64,000 nucleotides of DNA from an uncultured Eubacteriales bacterium (GTDB taxonomy: Bacteria > Bacillota > Clostridia > Christensenellales > UBA1242), in assembly GCA_900551855.1 (NCBI GenBank), contig URXM01000002.1, forward strand, positions 1 to 64,000, given 5' to 3'. Below, piece by piece: positions 14,652-23,219 of the stretch. The notes beneath the pieces are model-generated. The model saw only the letters and a program-made list of their open reading frames with translations. It was not told the DNA's origin and did not search any database. A program made the translations under genes and the position numbers. Positions within the stretch are counted from its first letter, which is position 1. Each line of letters opens with the position of its first letter.

Positions 14652-15431
14652 ATGAAAACATTAAACAATTTAGATATAGCAAAGTTTTTGCTTAAATTAG
14701 AAAAGAAAGCATACAAGGTTTGTTCAAAACAAAAGATTGACATCAAAGATAAAGGTTCACATGATCTTGTAACCTCTCTTGATACATCACTCGAGAAATT
14801 TATTATAAAAGAATTAAACAAAAATTTTCCAGACATAAAAATTGTAAGTGAAGAGTTTAATAGTTCCACAAAAGCAACAGGATCTTATTTTGTTATTGAC
14901 CCTATCGATGGAACAATCAACTTCGCTAATGGAATAAATTATCTTTGGGGAATTCAAACGGCATATATAGAAAACGATGTGACTGTTGCAAGTGCACTTT
15001 ACAATCCTATGGTCGGAGCTTATTATGCTGCAAAAGGATTTGGTGCTTACAAAAACAACAAAAAATTTGAAGTAGCCAAAAAAGATCCCCTTCATTCTTT
15101 GACTTGCCTTGACATAAGCAATTTTGATTTTTATCAAGGGATGGAAAAAAGTTTAAAAGATAAGTTATTAAAATTTAGATCAAATGGTGCATGCTTCACA
15201 AATTGCATATTAATGGCAGAGGGTTGCTACGGAGCATATGTGCAATTTGATACTCATCCTTGGGATATTTTGCCAGGATTTTTGCTTATCGAAGAAGCCG
15301 GGGTTTTACACGAGAAGTTGAATGGACATCATTTCTTTGCATCAACTCCAGAGACAATGAAAGTCTTAAAAAGTGCATTGAAAGAAAACAAGAAATTTTT
15401 AACTGCATCAAAAAAGAAAGAAGAGAAATAA
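14652..15431 (+). CDS. Inositol monophosphatase family protein (259 aa)
   Basis: Mg-dependent phosphatase fold of the IMPase/FBPase group. The metal-site motifs are all present: EEF near residue 75, DPIDGTINF near 90-98, and WDILPG near 205. The substrate could be inositol phosphate, 3'-phosphoadenosine 5'-phosphate or a sugar phosphate; the sequence does not decide. The frame is open to a TTG at 14616, but ATG 14652 gives the family's usual length and start. The ribosome site is weak. Its stop codon lies in the loop of a terminator shared with the convergent operon. Confidence 0.92.
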   Translation: MKTLNNLDIAKFLLKLEKKAYKVCSKQKIDIKDKGSHDLVTSLDTSLEKFIIKELNKNFPDIKIVSEEFNSSTKATGSYFVIDPIDGTINFANGINYLWGIQTAYIENDVTVASALYNPMVGAYYAAKGFGAYKNNKKFEVAKKDPLHSLTCLDISNFDFYQGMEKSLKDKLLKFRSNGACFTNCILMAEGCYGAYVQFDTHPWDILPGFLLIEEAGVLHEKLNGHHFFASTPETMKVLKSALKENKKFLTASKKKEEK

Positions 15432-15447
15432 TCTCTTCTTTTTTTAT
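15418..15447. terminator. Terminator shared by IMPase-family gene and exporter operon
   Basis: Perfect 9-bp stem AAGAAGAGA/TCTCTTCTT (15418-15426, 15432-15440), loop AATAA containing the plus-strand stop codon, and flanking A and T tracts. Confidence 0.8.
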
Positions 15448-16535
15448 TTTCCGTATTTCTTAACAACTTGTTCAAAAGGCAAATTTTTAAAATCTGACAT
15501 AAATTTTTCTCTGTTTTTCTCTTTTGCAGATTTATTCATCATTGGATTAAATGTCGTTGCTATTTTATAGTTTACTTCTTTCGTTTTTGTTTTTTCTATT
15601 ATATTCTCAAATAGTTTCTTCCCTTTTTCAGAATGAATCAAAACCAAAGAGGTCCCGAATTTTGTATGCATTGAAGGTTTAATAAGTGATACTCCCCAAA
15701 AATCAGCCAAAGTTATATCGCTTTGCCTATTTTCTCCCTTAAATGCACAATCATGACAAGATGGGCGCAAACAATTATTATGCAAAAACAATTTTATCAT
15801 AGGATCTTTAGAATGTGGACATTGTTTATATTCGACGCCATTATCAAATGCCATATAAAACGATGTTTGACTTTTGTTTTTAAATTTCTTTCTAAAAGAT
15901 ACATCTTTAACTTTTGCATTTGCAATATTTGCACGATATTTAATATATTTTTCCCAAACTTTTGGAGAAGGAACACCATGACAAATTAAATCTTGTGTAT
16001 ATAAATTTGAATAATCTTTTCCTAAATAACTTAAAAGACCACCAATTTGACAAGGCGTACCAGTAAACAAAACTGTTTTTCCTTCATTCAACAAATCTTT
16101 TGTCTGTTTGTAAGTGTCGCCTATTGCACTTTGAACATATTTAGAAGTCCTCAACTTGTCAATATCTTCAACTTTGTCAATTCTTGTGTGAACAACCTTA
16201 AAATTTTTGTCAAAACTAGCACCAAAAACCACACCATTTTGACTTAAGATATATTCTGCAAGCAAAGAAAAGATTCCACCAGAAGAAGATTTCATTCTTA
16301 CTTCCAAATTTTTGTTAAAAGTTGCTTTTGCTATTGTTAACCTATCTTTTTGTTTTCTTTTGTTTAAAATAGGGCAAATTTTCTCACATAATCCACAATT
16401 GATACATTTTTCTTTATCAACTTTAGGATATAAAAATCCTTCATCATCACAAATCATTTCTATACAATGCTTTGGACAGATGTTTGCGCAAGCATGACAA
16501 CCACAGCACTTTGATTTTTCTTTAATATCAATCAT
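15444..16535 (-). CDS. FrhB-like protein with two 4Fe-4S motifs
   Basis: A 363-aa protein of the coenzyme F420 hydrogenase/dehydrogenase beta-subunit family. The N terminus has two ferredoxin-type Cys clusters (CCGCHACANICPKHC, then CINCGLCEKICPIL). The rest is the flavin-binding FrhB domain, with a second Cys-rich segment (LRPSCHDCAFKGENRQSD) followed by the hallmark ITLADFWG. It need not use F420: in many Bacillota such proteins are encoded next to polysaccharide pyruvyl transferases, as here (10-nt gap), and their exact reaction is uncertain. It is the last gene of a four-gene operon. Confidence 0.9.
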   Translation of the reverse strand: MIDIKEKSKCCGCHACANICPKHCIEMICDDEGFLYPKVDKEKCINCGLCEKICPILNKRKQKDRLTIAKATFNKNLEVRMKSSSGGIFSLLAEYILSQNGVVFGASFDKNFKVVHTRIDKVEDIDKLRTSKYVQSAIGDTYKQTKDLLNEGKTVLFTGTPCQIGGLLSYLGKDYSNLYTQDLICHGVPSPKVWEKYIKYRANIANAKVKDVSFRKKFKNKSQTSFYMAFDNGVEYKQCPHSKDPMIKLFLHNNCLRPSCHDCAFKGENRQSDITLADFWGVSLIKPSMHTKFGTSLVLIHSEKGKKLFENIIEKTKTKEVNYKIATTFNPMMNKSAKEKNREKFMSDFKNLPFEQVVKKYGK

Positions 16536-16545
16536 GTTTTTCCCT

Positions 16546-17547
16546 TTATCTTAATGCTTTATCTAAAAATTTTACACTTTTTTGTTTTTCTTCTTCAAGT
16601 TTCTCGCTAACCAATGAAAAATCAATTTTTAATAAATCGTTTGTTAATGTTTTTATATATCTATCTTCCAACTTAAATGTTTTAAGCAAAGTCTTCAATC
16701 TTGTTCCTTGGTTTGCATGTAAATCATCTCTATCAAACACAACAAAAGGTTTCTCAAACAAAATTGAAAAAACTGCGCCATGAAAAGAATCTGTACAAAC
16801 AAAATCAGCATTCTTTATATAACCTAAAAATGTTTGAGGGTCAATAGAATATAATTCTTTATATTTTTTATCGTTTAATCTTATTATCTCATAATTATAT
16901 TTTTGAGCAATCTCCAAAATTTTGTTTTCATGTTTTTTTACTCTTCCAAGAAAATAAGTTAATAAATATTTTTTCTTTTTATCAACAGGTTTCGCAAAAT
17001 TATCCCACTCTTCTTTATCTAACAACATAGTAGGATCAATAACTACTTCAGCATCTCTATTTGTAAGTTTTTTAATAATTCTCTGCCCAGATTTCTCTCT
17101 CGCTGAAAGAAAATTTATTTCTTTTATACCTTTAGTAAAAGATATTCTTTTAAAAAATGGTGGTTTAGAACCTCCAAAACTTGGTGCATAAGACATTCTT
17201 TTTTCTTTATCAACAAATTTCGCAAAAACATAGTTGGCACTTTTAGCAACCCAAGGACACCATATTTGATCACTTCCAATCACTGCCAAATCAAGAGTTT
17301 TCCCAATTTCAAACAATTCTTTTGAAGAATTAAAAATTTGAATGTTTATATTCTCATTATTAAAATTTTTAAAATTTAATTTTCTTTCACTTTTTATCTT
17401 CTTCTTATTTTCTAGACTATCATGCTTTGAAATTAAAGAAACAACATCACAATTATATTCTTCTTGCAAAAATTTTTGCAAAGCATAGTTTTGCAATCTG
17501 TTTCCATAATTGTTTAATCCTTGCAAAGTAACGATTCCTATTTTCAT
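16546..17547 (-). CDS. Polysaccharide pyruvyl transferase family protein
   Basis: A 333-aa member of the WcaK/CsaB-like pyruvyl transferase family. It starts MKIGIVTLQGLNNYGNRLQN, keeps the IGSDQIWCP motif near residue 92, a central VVIDPTMLLD, and the late block ADFVCTDSFHGAVFSILF with the conserved SFHG. The family adds pyruvate ketals to surface or extracellular polysaccharide. It is placed 8 nt after the ABC permease and 10 nt before the FrhB-like gene, so the product probably acts on a polymer linked to that exporter. No glycosyltransferase lies in the operon. Confidence 0.9.
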   Translation of the reverse strand: MKIGIVTLQGLNNYGNRLQNYALQKFLQEEYNCDVVSLISKHDSLENKKKIKSERKLNFKNFNNENINIQIFNSSKELFEIGKTLDLAVIGSDQIWCPWVAKSANYVFAKFVDKEKRMSYAPSFGGSKPPFFKRISFTKGIKEINFLSAREKSGQRIIKKLTNRDAEVVIDPTMLLDKEEWDNFAKPVDKKKKYLLTYFLGRVKKHENKILEIAQKYNYEIIRLNDKKYKELYSIDPQTFLGYIKNADFVCTDSFHGAVFSILFEKPFVVFDRDDLHANQGTRLKTLLKTFKLEDRYIKTLTNDLLKIDFSLVSEKLEEEKQKSVKFLDKALR

Positions 17548-17555
17548 TTTCTCTC

Positions 17556-18530
17556 CTATTTACTTTTTTTGTTTTTTCGCTTTCTAGACATTAAAAAGAA
17601 ATTTGTTTTTTTGTTAGAATAGAATATTAAAATCAATGCACCAAAAACTAATATAGAAATTATTATGGCAAAAAACATAAATCCTGTTGAAACTTTATAA
17701 CCAAAAAATTCCAAATTTACAGAATACTGTCCTAACAAACTATTTACTACATCGGCAGGAATTTTCTCTCCAAGATGATTAATTACTCCACCCATAAAGT
17801 AATTTCTAAACAATCCCGCGGAATAAGATCCTGGAATAAAACAAGCAATGTATTCCATATATTTTGGTAACATTCCAAAAGGTAAATAAGCACCAATTAT
17901 AAATCCAATTGCAGCACTGATAATCCCATTAAGCGCAGCCATCGTGCTTGTAGATTTTATAAAACCACAAATGAGAACTATAAAAAATGACGATGATAAT
18001 ATTGATAATATTGACACACACAATATCAAAAGAAAATCAACAAAACTCATCATAAGTCCACCAGTACCAGCTAAGTAACAAATAGAAAGCAAAAGTACGA
18101 TCATGCAAATACAAAATGTGACAATAAAACAAGAAATAATATAACTTAAATAAAGCACCCAATGTTTCACTGGTGAAGAGATAATGTCATTGACATTACC
18201 ATTCATTCTATCACGCACCATAACCATGTTTGCATTTATCGTGACAGTAATACATGATACTCCCATAACTCCAGAAATCATCCAGTTGTTTACAATAGCT
18301 CTAACTTCAGAATCTGTAACCATGCCTGCATAACCTTTAGATTCAATTAAAGCCATAATAGAATCTGCTTGCGAATCTCCCAAAAACAAAATATAAATCA
18401 AAAGGACAATTATAGGTGCCAAAACAGAAAAGAACACTGTCATTTTGTCCTTCATGTACAATTTGATGTTTCTTTTGATCAGCACTCCAAGTGATAACCA
18501 ATTGCTGTTTTTATTAGTTGTTTTCTCCAT
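17556..18530 (-). CDS. ABC-2 type exporter permease (324 aa)
   Basis: Six membrane segments in the usual ABC-2 order: one near residue 30-50, a ~60-residue outer loop, then five between about 105 and 320, and a very basic cytoplasmic end (SRKRKNKKSK). It pairs with the ATPase gene upstream, overlapping it by 17 nt from the preferred ATG. A TTG two codons earlier (18536) is also in frame, but GGGGAAG is better placed for the ATG at 18530. Drug, lipid or glycan export are all possible; the pyruvyl transferase downstream favours a glycan. Confidence 0.88.
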   Translation of the reverse strand: MEKTTNKNSNWLSLGVLIKRNIKLYMKDKMTVFFSVLAPIIVLLIYILFLGDSQADSIMALIESKGYAGMVTDSEVRAIVNNWMISGVMGVSCITVTINANMVMVRDRMNGNVNDIISSPVKHWVLYLSYIISCFIVTFCICMIVLLLSICYLAGTGGLMMSFVDFLLILCVSILSILSSSFFIVLICGFIKSTSTMAALNGIISAAIGFIIGAYLPFGMLPKYMEYIACFIPGSYSAGLFRNYFMGGVINHLGEKIPADVVNSLLGQYSVNLEFFGYKVSTGFMFFAIIISILVFGALILIFYSNKKTNFFLMSRKRKNKKSK

Positions 18531-19443
18531 GTTCAAAATTCTTCCCCGTTATGTTTAGGAACACATCATCCATGTCCCCTTTCAAAATTTCAAAATCTGT
18601 CAGATATTTGTCATATTTTTTCAAAAACGACTTTGCTTCTTCGCTGTTTTTGATTTTTATTTTGTAATACTCTCCAGAATAAACAAGTTTTTTGCCATTG
18701 TCTTTTTCAAATTTTTTCTCAAATTCTTCATCTTCTGGCATATATGCTTTGATATAATCACCAGCATACAAACTTTTAAGCTTATGAGGAGTGTCATTCG
18801 CCACCACATGTCCAGCATCCAACATGACAACTCTGTCTGCTTTGTTTGCTTCTTCCATATAATGAGTTGTCAAGAAAACAGTCATTTTTCTCGTTTCTCG
18901 CAAATCTTCAATCAAATTCCAAATTTTTCTTCTTGTCTGAGGATCAAGCCCTGTCGTTGGCTCGTCCAAAATCAAAATTTTTGGATAATTTATAAGTGCT
19001 CTTGCAATGTCAACTCTTCTTTTTTGTCCGCCACTTAAGTTTTTGACTGTCTTTTTTAAAAGTTTACCCAAATCCAAAAGCTCAACAATTTCCCAAACTC
19101 TTTCTTTCAATGCTTTTCCTTTAAGCCCATAAAATCCACCACGGATCATCAGATTTTCTTTTACCGTCAAAATCCCGTCAAGAGTAGAGTTTTGAAAAAC
19201 AACTCCTATCAAATGTTTTATTTCATTTGCATCTTTGTCCAGATCCAAACCATTGATCAAAATTTTCCCACTGTCTTTTTTCAAAATAGAACAAATGATA
19301 TTTATGGTCGTAGATTTTCCTGCACCATTCAACCCTAAAAATGCAAAAAGACTTCCTTCTTTCACATTGAAAGAAATTCCATCAACAGCTTTTACATCTC
19401 CGTAATATTTTTTAAGGTCACTTATCTCAATAATATTTTTCAT
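18514..19443 (-). CDS. ABC-2 exporter ATPase (DrrA-like, 309 aa)
   Basis: Nucleotide-binding subunit with Walker A GLNGAGKST (about 35-43), Q-loop FQNSTLDG, signature LSGGQKRRVDIA, Walker B ILILDEPTTGLDP and switch His in TTHYMEEA. A ~90-residue C-terminal extension is typical of the daunorubicin-resistance/ABC-2 group. First gene of the operon ATPase, permease, pyruvyl transferase, FrhB-like protein. Confidence 0.95.
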   Translation of the reverse strand: MKNIIEISDLKKYYGDVKAVDGISFNVKEGSLFAFLGLNGAGKSTTINIICSILKKDSGKILINGLDLDKDANEIKHLIGVVFQNSTLDGILTVKENLMIRGGFYGLKGKALKERVWEIVELLDLGKLLKKTVKNLSGGQKRRVDIARALINYPKILILDEPTTGLDPQTRRKIWNLIEDLRETRKMTVFLTTHYMEEANKADRVVMLDAGHVVANDTPHKLKSLYAGDYIKAYMPEDEEFEKKFEKDNGKKLVYSGEYYKIKIKNSEEAKSFLKKYDKYLTDFEILKGDMDDVFLNITGKNFEHGENN

Positions 19444-19477
19444 TATATACCCTTATAGATAGTTAATTTTCTTTTTT

Positions 19478-19505
19478 ATTATATCATATATAACCTTTTC
19501 AACAA
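19478..19505 (-). promoter_or_regulatory. Promoter of the exporter-pyruvyl transferase operon
   Basis: Minus-strand TTGTTG (19500-19505), a 16-nt spacer and TATAAT (19478-19483), 35 nt before the ATG. Confidence 0.5.
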
Positions 19506-19557
19506 AGGAATATCACTGCAAAACAGGAATATTTTTTAGTTTTGTTTGATATTTATA

Positions 19558-19586
19558 TTGCAAAATTCAACAAAATAGTTTATACT
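19558..19586 (+). promoter_or_regulatory. Promoter of the DUF2188-like gene
   Basis: TTGCAA (19558-19563), a 17-nt spacer and TATACT (19581-19586), with AGGAGG before the ATG at 19641. Confidence 0.65.
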
Positions 19587-19640
19587 ATATATAGATACAA
19601 TTATAGAGAAAAAACACAATATTAAGGAGGCGAAAAGATT

Positions 19641-19985
19641 ATGGGACTTTTCGGTAAAAAGAAAGAAAAAGAAGAACCTAAAAAAGTAGAAAAAGAAAAG
19701 GCTACAGCACCAAAAACAACAGCCGAACCTAAAACTGCAAAACCAGTTGAAAAAGAAGAAGTTGTCAAGGTAGAAGAACCTAAAAAGACCGGCAAAAAAC
19801 CAATTTACCGTGTTTTATATGACAAAGAAGCAAGAGTTTGGGTTATCAAAAAAGATGGCGCAAAAAGAACAATTGCATCTTATGTGACAAAAGAAGAAGC
19901 ATTAAACAGAGTGAAAGAACTTTCTGCTTCAAACGACTTAAACTTTATTGTCCATAAAAAAGACGGAAAATTTCAAAGAAAATAA
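19641..19985 (+). CDS. DUF2188-like protein with Lys/Glu-rich N-terminal tail (114 aa)
   Basis: Two parts. Residues 1-53 are low-complexity, rich in Lys, Glu, Pro, Ala and Thr (MGLFGKKKEKEEPKK...), probably unstructured. Residues 54-114 form a small domain with the DUF2188 pattern (YRVLYDKEARVWVIKKDG, then TKEEALNRVKELS and VHKKDGKFQRK at the end). DUF2188 proteins are small and of unknown role. Strong AAGGAGG, own promoter and own terminator. Confidence 0.85.
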   Translation: MGLFGKKKEKEEPKKVEKEKATAPKTTAEPKTAKPVEKEEVVKVEEPKKTGKKPIYRVLYDKEARVWVIKKDGAKRTIASYVTKEEALNRVKELSASNDLNFIVHKKDGKFQRK

Positions 19986-19996
19986 GTTTTAAAAGA

Positions 19997-20033
19997 AAAA
20001 GGATGGCATAATATTGTCATCCTTTTGTTTTTT
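19997..20033 (+). terminator. Terminator of the DUF2188-like gene
   Basis: 12-bp stem (19997-20008 with 20015-20026, one G-T pair), 6-nt loop TAATAT, T-rich tail; the A tract before it suggests it also works on the convergent gene. Confidence 0.85.
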
Positions 20034-20044
20034 ATCATAATTCC

Positions 20045-20638
20045 TTAATTTTCGCTTTTACTTTTTCTTCTATAATTTCTTAGTTTAATCATTTCTATAT
20101 CTGCAGAATATAGTTTCAAAAGAATTATTTGTTTGCGTTTAAGTTCCACTCTCTGCAAGAAGAAAGAGTCTACCGCCTCCCAAATGAAAACCCAAGTAGC
20201 AATTTCAACTACAATTTCTGTGTAAATGTTATAAAAATAAGTATGCATCAAAAGTAAAAATGAAAGAAACAACAGTCCCAAAATAAACATTCTCAATGAA
20301 AACAATGCATTTCTTTTTAATTCGTTTTTTGATTCAACATATTCTTTTTTGTAATTATTTCTTATCACTTCAACCACTTGTTTTTCGTTGGTTGTAGAAT
20401 TTGTATAGAATTTAATCTTTATGTCCTTTGACAATGGTATAGATTTTGCTTTGTCCCAAATAAATCCATCAAGTTCAGAGTTTAATGCAACATTCTTTCC
20501 ATAATCATAAGAAGAAAATATTTTTTCTTTTTCGTCTGCCTTAATGCTGATTATTGCTCTGTTGTTGCTTCCTTCAATATAGTCTTTGTCTTTTACTATA
20601 TTTTTGTCTATTTTTCTCAAATTTTTATTAAAAATCAT
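20045..20638 (-). CDS. Membrane protein of unknown function (197 aa)
   Basis: No family recognised. The first ~100 residues are hydrophilic and Lys/Asp-rich (starting MIFNKNLRKIDKN). Two hydrophobic segments then follow close together (about 106-128 and 137-156). The last ~40 residues are basic and helical (RVELKRKQIILLKL, ending NYRRKSKSEN). The layout is a cytoplasmic N domain, a membrane hairpin and a cytoplasmic tail. The frame extends to an ATG at 20707, but GAGGT lies 5 nt before the ATG at 20638, and a TATAAT sits between the two starts, so the shorter form is preferred. Confidence 0.7.
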   Translation of the reverse strand: MIFNKNLRKIDKNIVKDKDYIEGSNNRAIISIKADEKEKIFSSYDYGKNVALNSELDGFIWDKAKSIPLSKDIKIKFYTNSTTNEKQVVEVIRNNYKKEYVESKNELKRNALFSLRMFILGLLFLSFLLLMHTYFYNIYTEIVVEIATWVFIWEAVDSFFLQRVELKRKQIILLKLYSADIEMIKLRNYRRKSKSEN

Positions 20639-20782
20639 AATTACCTCATATTTATTATAACATCTTTTTATATTTTCCAAAAATTTATAATTTAATTTTT
20701 TATTCATCTTTTAAAGTTTTGATAAAATATTGGTGTTTTGTTTTTGTATGTGATACAATAAAACAAGTTTTGGGAGAAAGTG

Positions 20783-21583
20783 ATGCTTAATGCTGTTTTT
20801 ACATTCTACGATTGGTTGATTGAAAATGCAGATGTAATGGGCGATGGTCCAGGACTATGGTGTCCATTGCACATAACATTGATGTGTTTGCTCGCCGTTT
20901 GGCTTGTCGCTTGTTGGTTTATTTGCAGAAAATATAAAAAGTTTGCAATGAAAATGACTTTTGTTTTGTGCATAGTAATGTTGTTCTTCAGAGTGTTTAG
21001 AATGTGTTTGTTATACTTCTCTGGCACGCAAACTTTTGTAGAAATTCTCCCTTGGCATTTGTGTCATGTTATGAGTTTTGTTTTCCCTGCATTCTATCTC
21101 ACAAAAACAAAAAAGTTTTTCTTGCCAGTGCTGGTAGTCACTTTTTTTGGAGGAATCTTAACTTTTATTTTTGGAGACTATTATTATCTCTCAACTCTTT
21201 CTTTCTTGCATTATGAAAGTTTGCTTCTGCACTTCATTATGCCAACAGTTGTAATCGCTTGCATCGCCAGTGGATATTTCAAAGTTCAAGTAAAAGATTT
21301 TTGGCAGGCATTTGTAGGGATTGCTCTCCTTGCTGGTTGGTCAATGATCGGAAATTCTTTGATTGAAGGTGCAAATTATCTCTACCTTATGGAAAACGGT
21401 CTTCCATTTGATTTGTTTGCTTTTATGAATTGGAAATATTCATACCTATTAGATTATGCAATTTTAGTTTTCATAATCGCAGTTGTCAGCATTTCGCCTT
21501 TCTATATATACGAAAAAGTTAAAGCAAAGAAGAGCGATAAATCTTTTGACATAATAATGAATGCAATAACAAGCAAATTATAA
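20783..21583 (+). CDS. YwaF/TIGR02206-type integral membrane protein (266 aa)
   Basis: Seven hydrophobic segments spread over the whole length, with family-like stretches LPWHLCHVMSF near residue 85 and LHYESLLLHFIMPTVV near 140. It resembles the Bacillus YwaF / TMEM164-type family, for which no secure function is known. GGGAG lies 6 nt before the ATG; a GTG directly before it is less well placed. Followed by a strong terminator. Confidence 0.8.
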   Translation: MLNAVFTFYDWLIENADVMGDGPGLWCPLHITLMCLLAVWLVACWFICRKYKKFAMKMTFVLCIVMLFFRVFRMCLLYFSGTQTFVEILPWHLCHVMSFVFPAFYLTKTKKFFLPVLVVTFFGGILTFIFGDYYYLSTLSFLHYESLLLHFIMPTVVIACIASGYFKVQVKDFWQAFVGIALLAGWSMIGNSLIEGANYLYLMENGLPFDLFAFMNWKYSYLLDYAILVFIIAVVSISPFYIYEKVKAKKSDKSFDIIMNAITSKL

Positions 21584-21601
21584 AAATGAAATATTAAAAA
21601 T

Positions 21602-21634
21602 AAAAGGATAATGTATTTACACTATCCTTTTTTA
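21602..21634. terminator. Bidirectional terminator between YwaF-like and DUF1667 genes
   Basis: AAAAGGATA/TATCCTTTT stem (21602-21610, 21623-21631), 12-nt loop, A and T tracts. Confidence 0.8.
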
Positions 21635-21639
21635 TTTGC

Positions 21640-21987
21640 CTAATCATTTGCCGTAACAACAACATCTGCACCGGTGTTTAAAATGTTTTTGATTATCACT
21701 TCTCCAAACTTAACTTTTTTAAGTCTAAGCTTTTCAATTTCTTTCACACAATCAAAAATCATACTCTTAGGAATTGGAGCAGTTGTTTTGCAAGATTTAA
21801 CACCATGCTCTGTTTTAACAGAAGTGGTCACAATTCTTTTTGGACAAGTTATTTCTTCTTTTGCAAACACCATTCCCCTGTTGCAATTGTTTCCTGTCAC
21901 CTGAACATCATCACCATCTTGCGTGACAGTGAGATGACAACCCATGGGACACATTATGCAAATCATTTCTCTAACATTTTTACTCAT
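21640..21987 (-). CDS. DUF1667 protein, partner of glycerol-3-phosphate oxidoreductase
   Basis: A 115-aa Cys-rich protein. It starts MSKNVREMICIMCPMGCHL (a CxxCxxxC cluster) and has further Cys in NNCNRG and ITCPKR, which suggests an Fe-S cluster or zinc. It is the third gene of the common trio GlpO-like dehydrogenase, FAD oxidoreductase, DUF1667, and its stop and start sites lie only 8 nt after the FAD gene. GAGGTG precedes the ATG at 21987; a TTG four codons earlier is less likely. Probably the small electron-transfer subunit. Confidence 0.9.
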   Translation of the reverse strand: MSKNVREMICIMCPMGCHLTVTQDGDDVQVTGNNCNRGMVFAKEEITCPKRIVTTSVKTEHGVKSCKTTAPIPKSMIFDCVKEIEKLRLKKVKFGEVIIKNILNTGADVVVTAND

Positions 21988-21995
21988 ATTACACC

Positions 21996-23219
21996 TCAAT
22001 CAATTTCAATTTGAATTTTGCCTGTGGCACCATTCTTATCAAAAGTTAAGTTCATCATTTCACCCGGCACACCAGCCAAAATGAAACGCTTACCCAAAAT
22101 AACATCATTGCATTTTGCCACAATGCTCTTTTTTACAACTTTTTCTTTAAGCCTAAATTTGATTTCGGTTTGCCCACTTCCTTCATAGAGAGTGCTTGGC
22201 AAAACATAAGCAAAATCTTTTGTCCATTCTACATCAATTTTTTTGCCATGTTCTGGAAGTTTTCCTTGTGCATATAAACTTGCAAATTTGCCTGTTTGTT
22301 TTGCTTCCAAAGCAACATTGTCAACCATATCATGAACATGCAAAATGTTTCCACAAGAAAACAACCATTCTTTGTCAGTTTGATAAAACTCGTTTACCAC
22401 AGCGCCATTTGTCACTCTTGAAGTTGAAACAAAATTTGCCATTTGCATTTCTGGAACAAGCCCAACTGACAAAACAACAGTATCACATTTCAAAAATTTC
22501 TTTGTGCTTTCAATTGGTTGGAAATTTTCATCTACTTGACCATACCAAACACCTTCAACTCTGTCTTTCCCGACAACTTCAAAAATAGTTGTGCTGAAAT
22601 ACAAAGGAATGTTGAAGTCTTCAAGACACTGCATAATGTTTCTTCTAAGTCCACTGCTTGTTTTGTTTATTTCAAGAACGGCATGTACTTTTGCACCTTC
22701 CAAAGTCAGCCTTCTTGCCATAATAAGTCCAATGTCTCCACTGCCCAAAATAACAACATCTTTGCCGACCATTTTCCCGTCGATGTTGACCATTTTTTGA
22801 ACAGTTCCTGCAGTCAAAATCCCCATTGGACGAGTTCCGCACAAACTGATGTTTCCAGCAGTTCTCTCTCTGCAACCCATTGCCAAAACAATCGCTTTTG
22901 CCTCAATTGTGTCAATGCCTGCTTTGCCCATTATGTCAACTTTTCTTTCTTTTATTTGTGTGACCAAAGTGCTTGTAAAAACAGTGATATTTTTGTCTTT
23001 CTCTACCATTTTTCTAAATCTATGTGCAAACTCTGGACCAGTAAGCTCTTCATTGAAATAATGAAGTCCAAACCCATTGTGAATACATTGATTTAAAATT
23101 CCACCAAGGCAAGCATCTCTTTCTACAAGCACAACTTTTGAACCATTTTCCGAAGCCGACAAAGCTGCACTCATCCCGGCAGGTCCACCACCTATCACCA
23201 AAACATCAGTTTTAATCAT
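21996..23219 (-). CDS. FAD/NAD(P)-dependent oxidoreductase of the Glp trio
   Basis: A 407-aa pyridine nucleotide-disulfide-type fold. The N-terminal FAD site is VLVIGGGPAGMSAALSA. A Cys-containing CLGGILNQCIHNGFGL follows near residue 40, typical of this subgroup. A second Rossmann motif (VVILGSGDIGLIMARRL) near 155 binds NAD(P)H, and LVPEMQ and LFSCGNILHVHD mark the C-terminal FAD contacts. It probably moves electrons between the dehydrogenase and NAD or another carrier. Overlaps the upstream gene by 8 nt. Confidence 0.93.
   Translation of the reverse strand: MIKTDVLVIGGGPAGMSAALSASENGSKVVLVERDACLGGILNQCIHNGFGLHYFNEELTGPEFAHRFRKMVEKDKNITVFTSTLVTQIKERKVDIMGKAGIDTIEAKAIVLAMGCRERTAGNISLCGTRPMGILTAGTVQKMVNIDGKMVGKDVVILGSGDIGLIMARRLTLEGAKVHAVLEINKTSSGLRRNIMQCLEDFNIPLYFSTTIFEVVGKDRVEGVWYGQVDENFQPIESTKKFLKCDTVVLSVGLVPEMQMANFVSTSRVTNGAVVNEFYQTDKEWLFSCGNILHVHDMVDNVALEAKQTGKFASLYAQGKLPEHGKKIDVEWTKDFAYVLPSTLYEGSGQTEIKFRLKEKVVKKSIVAKCNDVILGKRFILAGVPGEMMNLTFDKNGATGKIQIEID

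Noticed and set aside
22518..23096. 192-codon plus-strand frame opposite the FAD oxidoreductase gene
   Set aside because: Lies fully inside a well-supported minus-strand gene; composition is typical of an antisense shadow.
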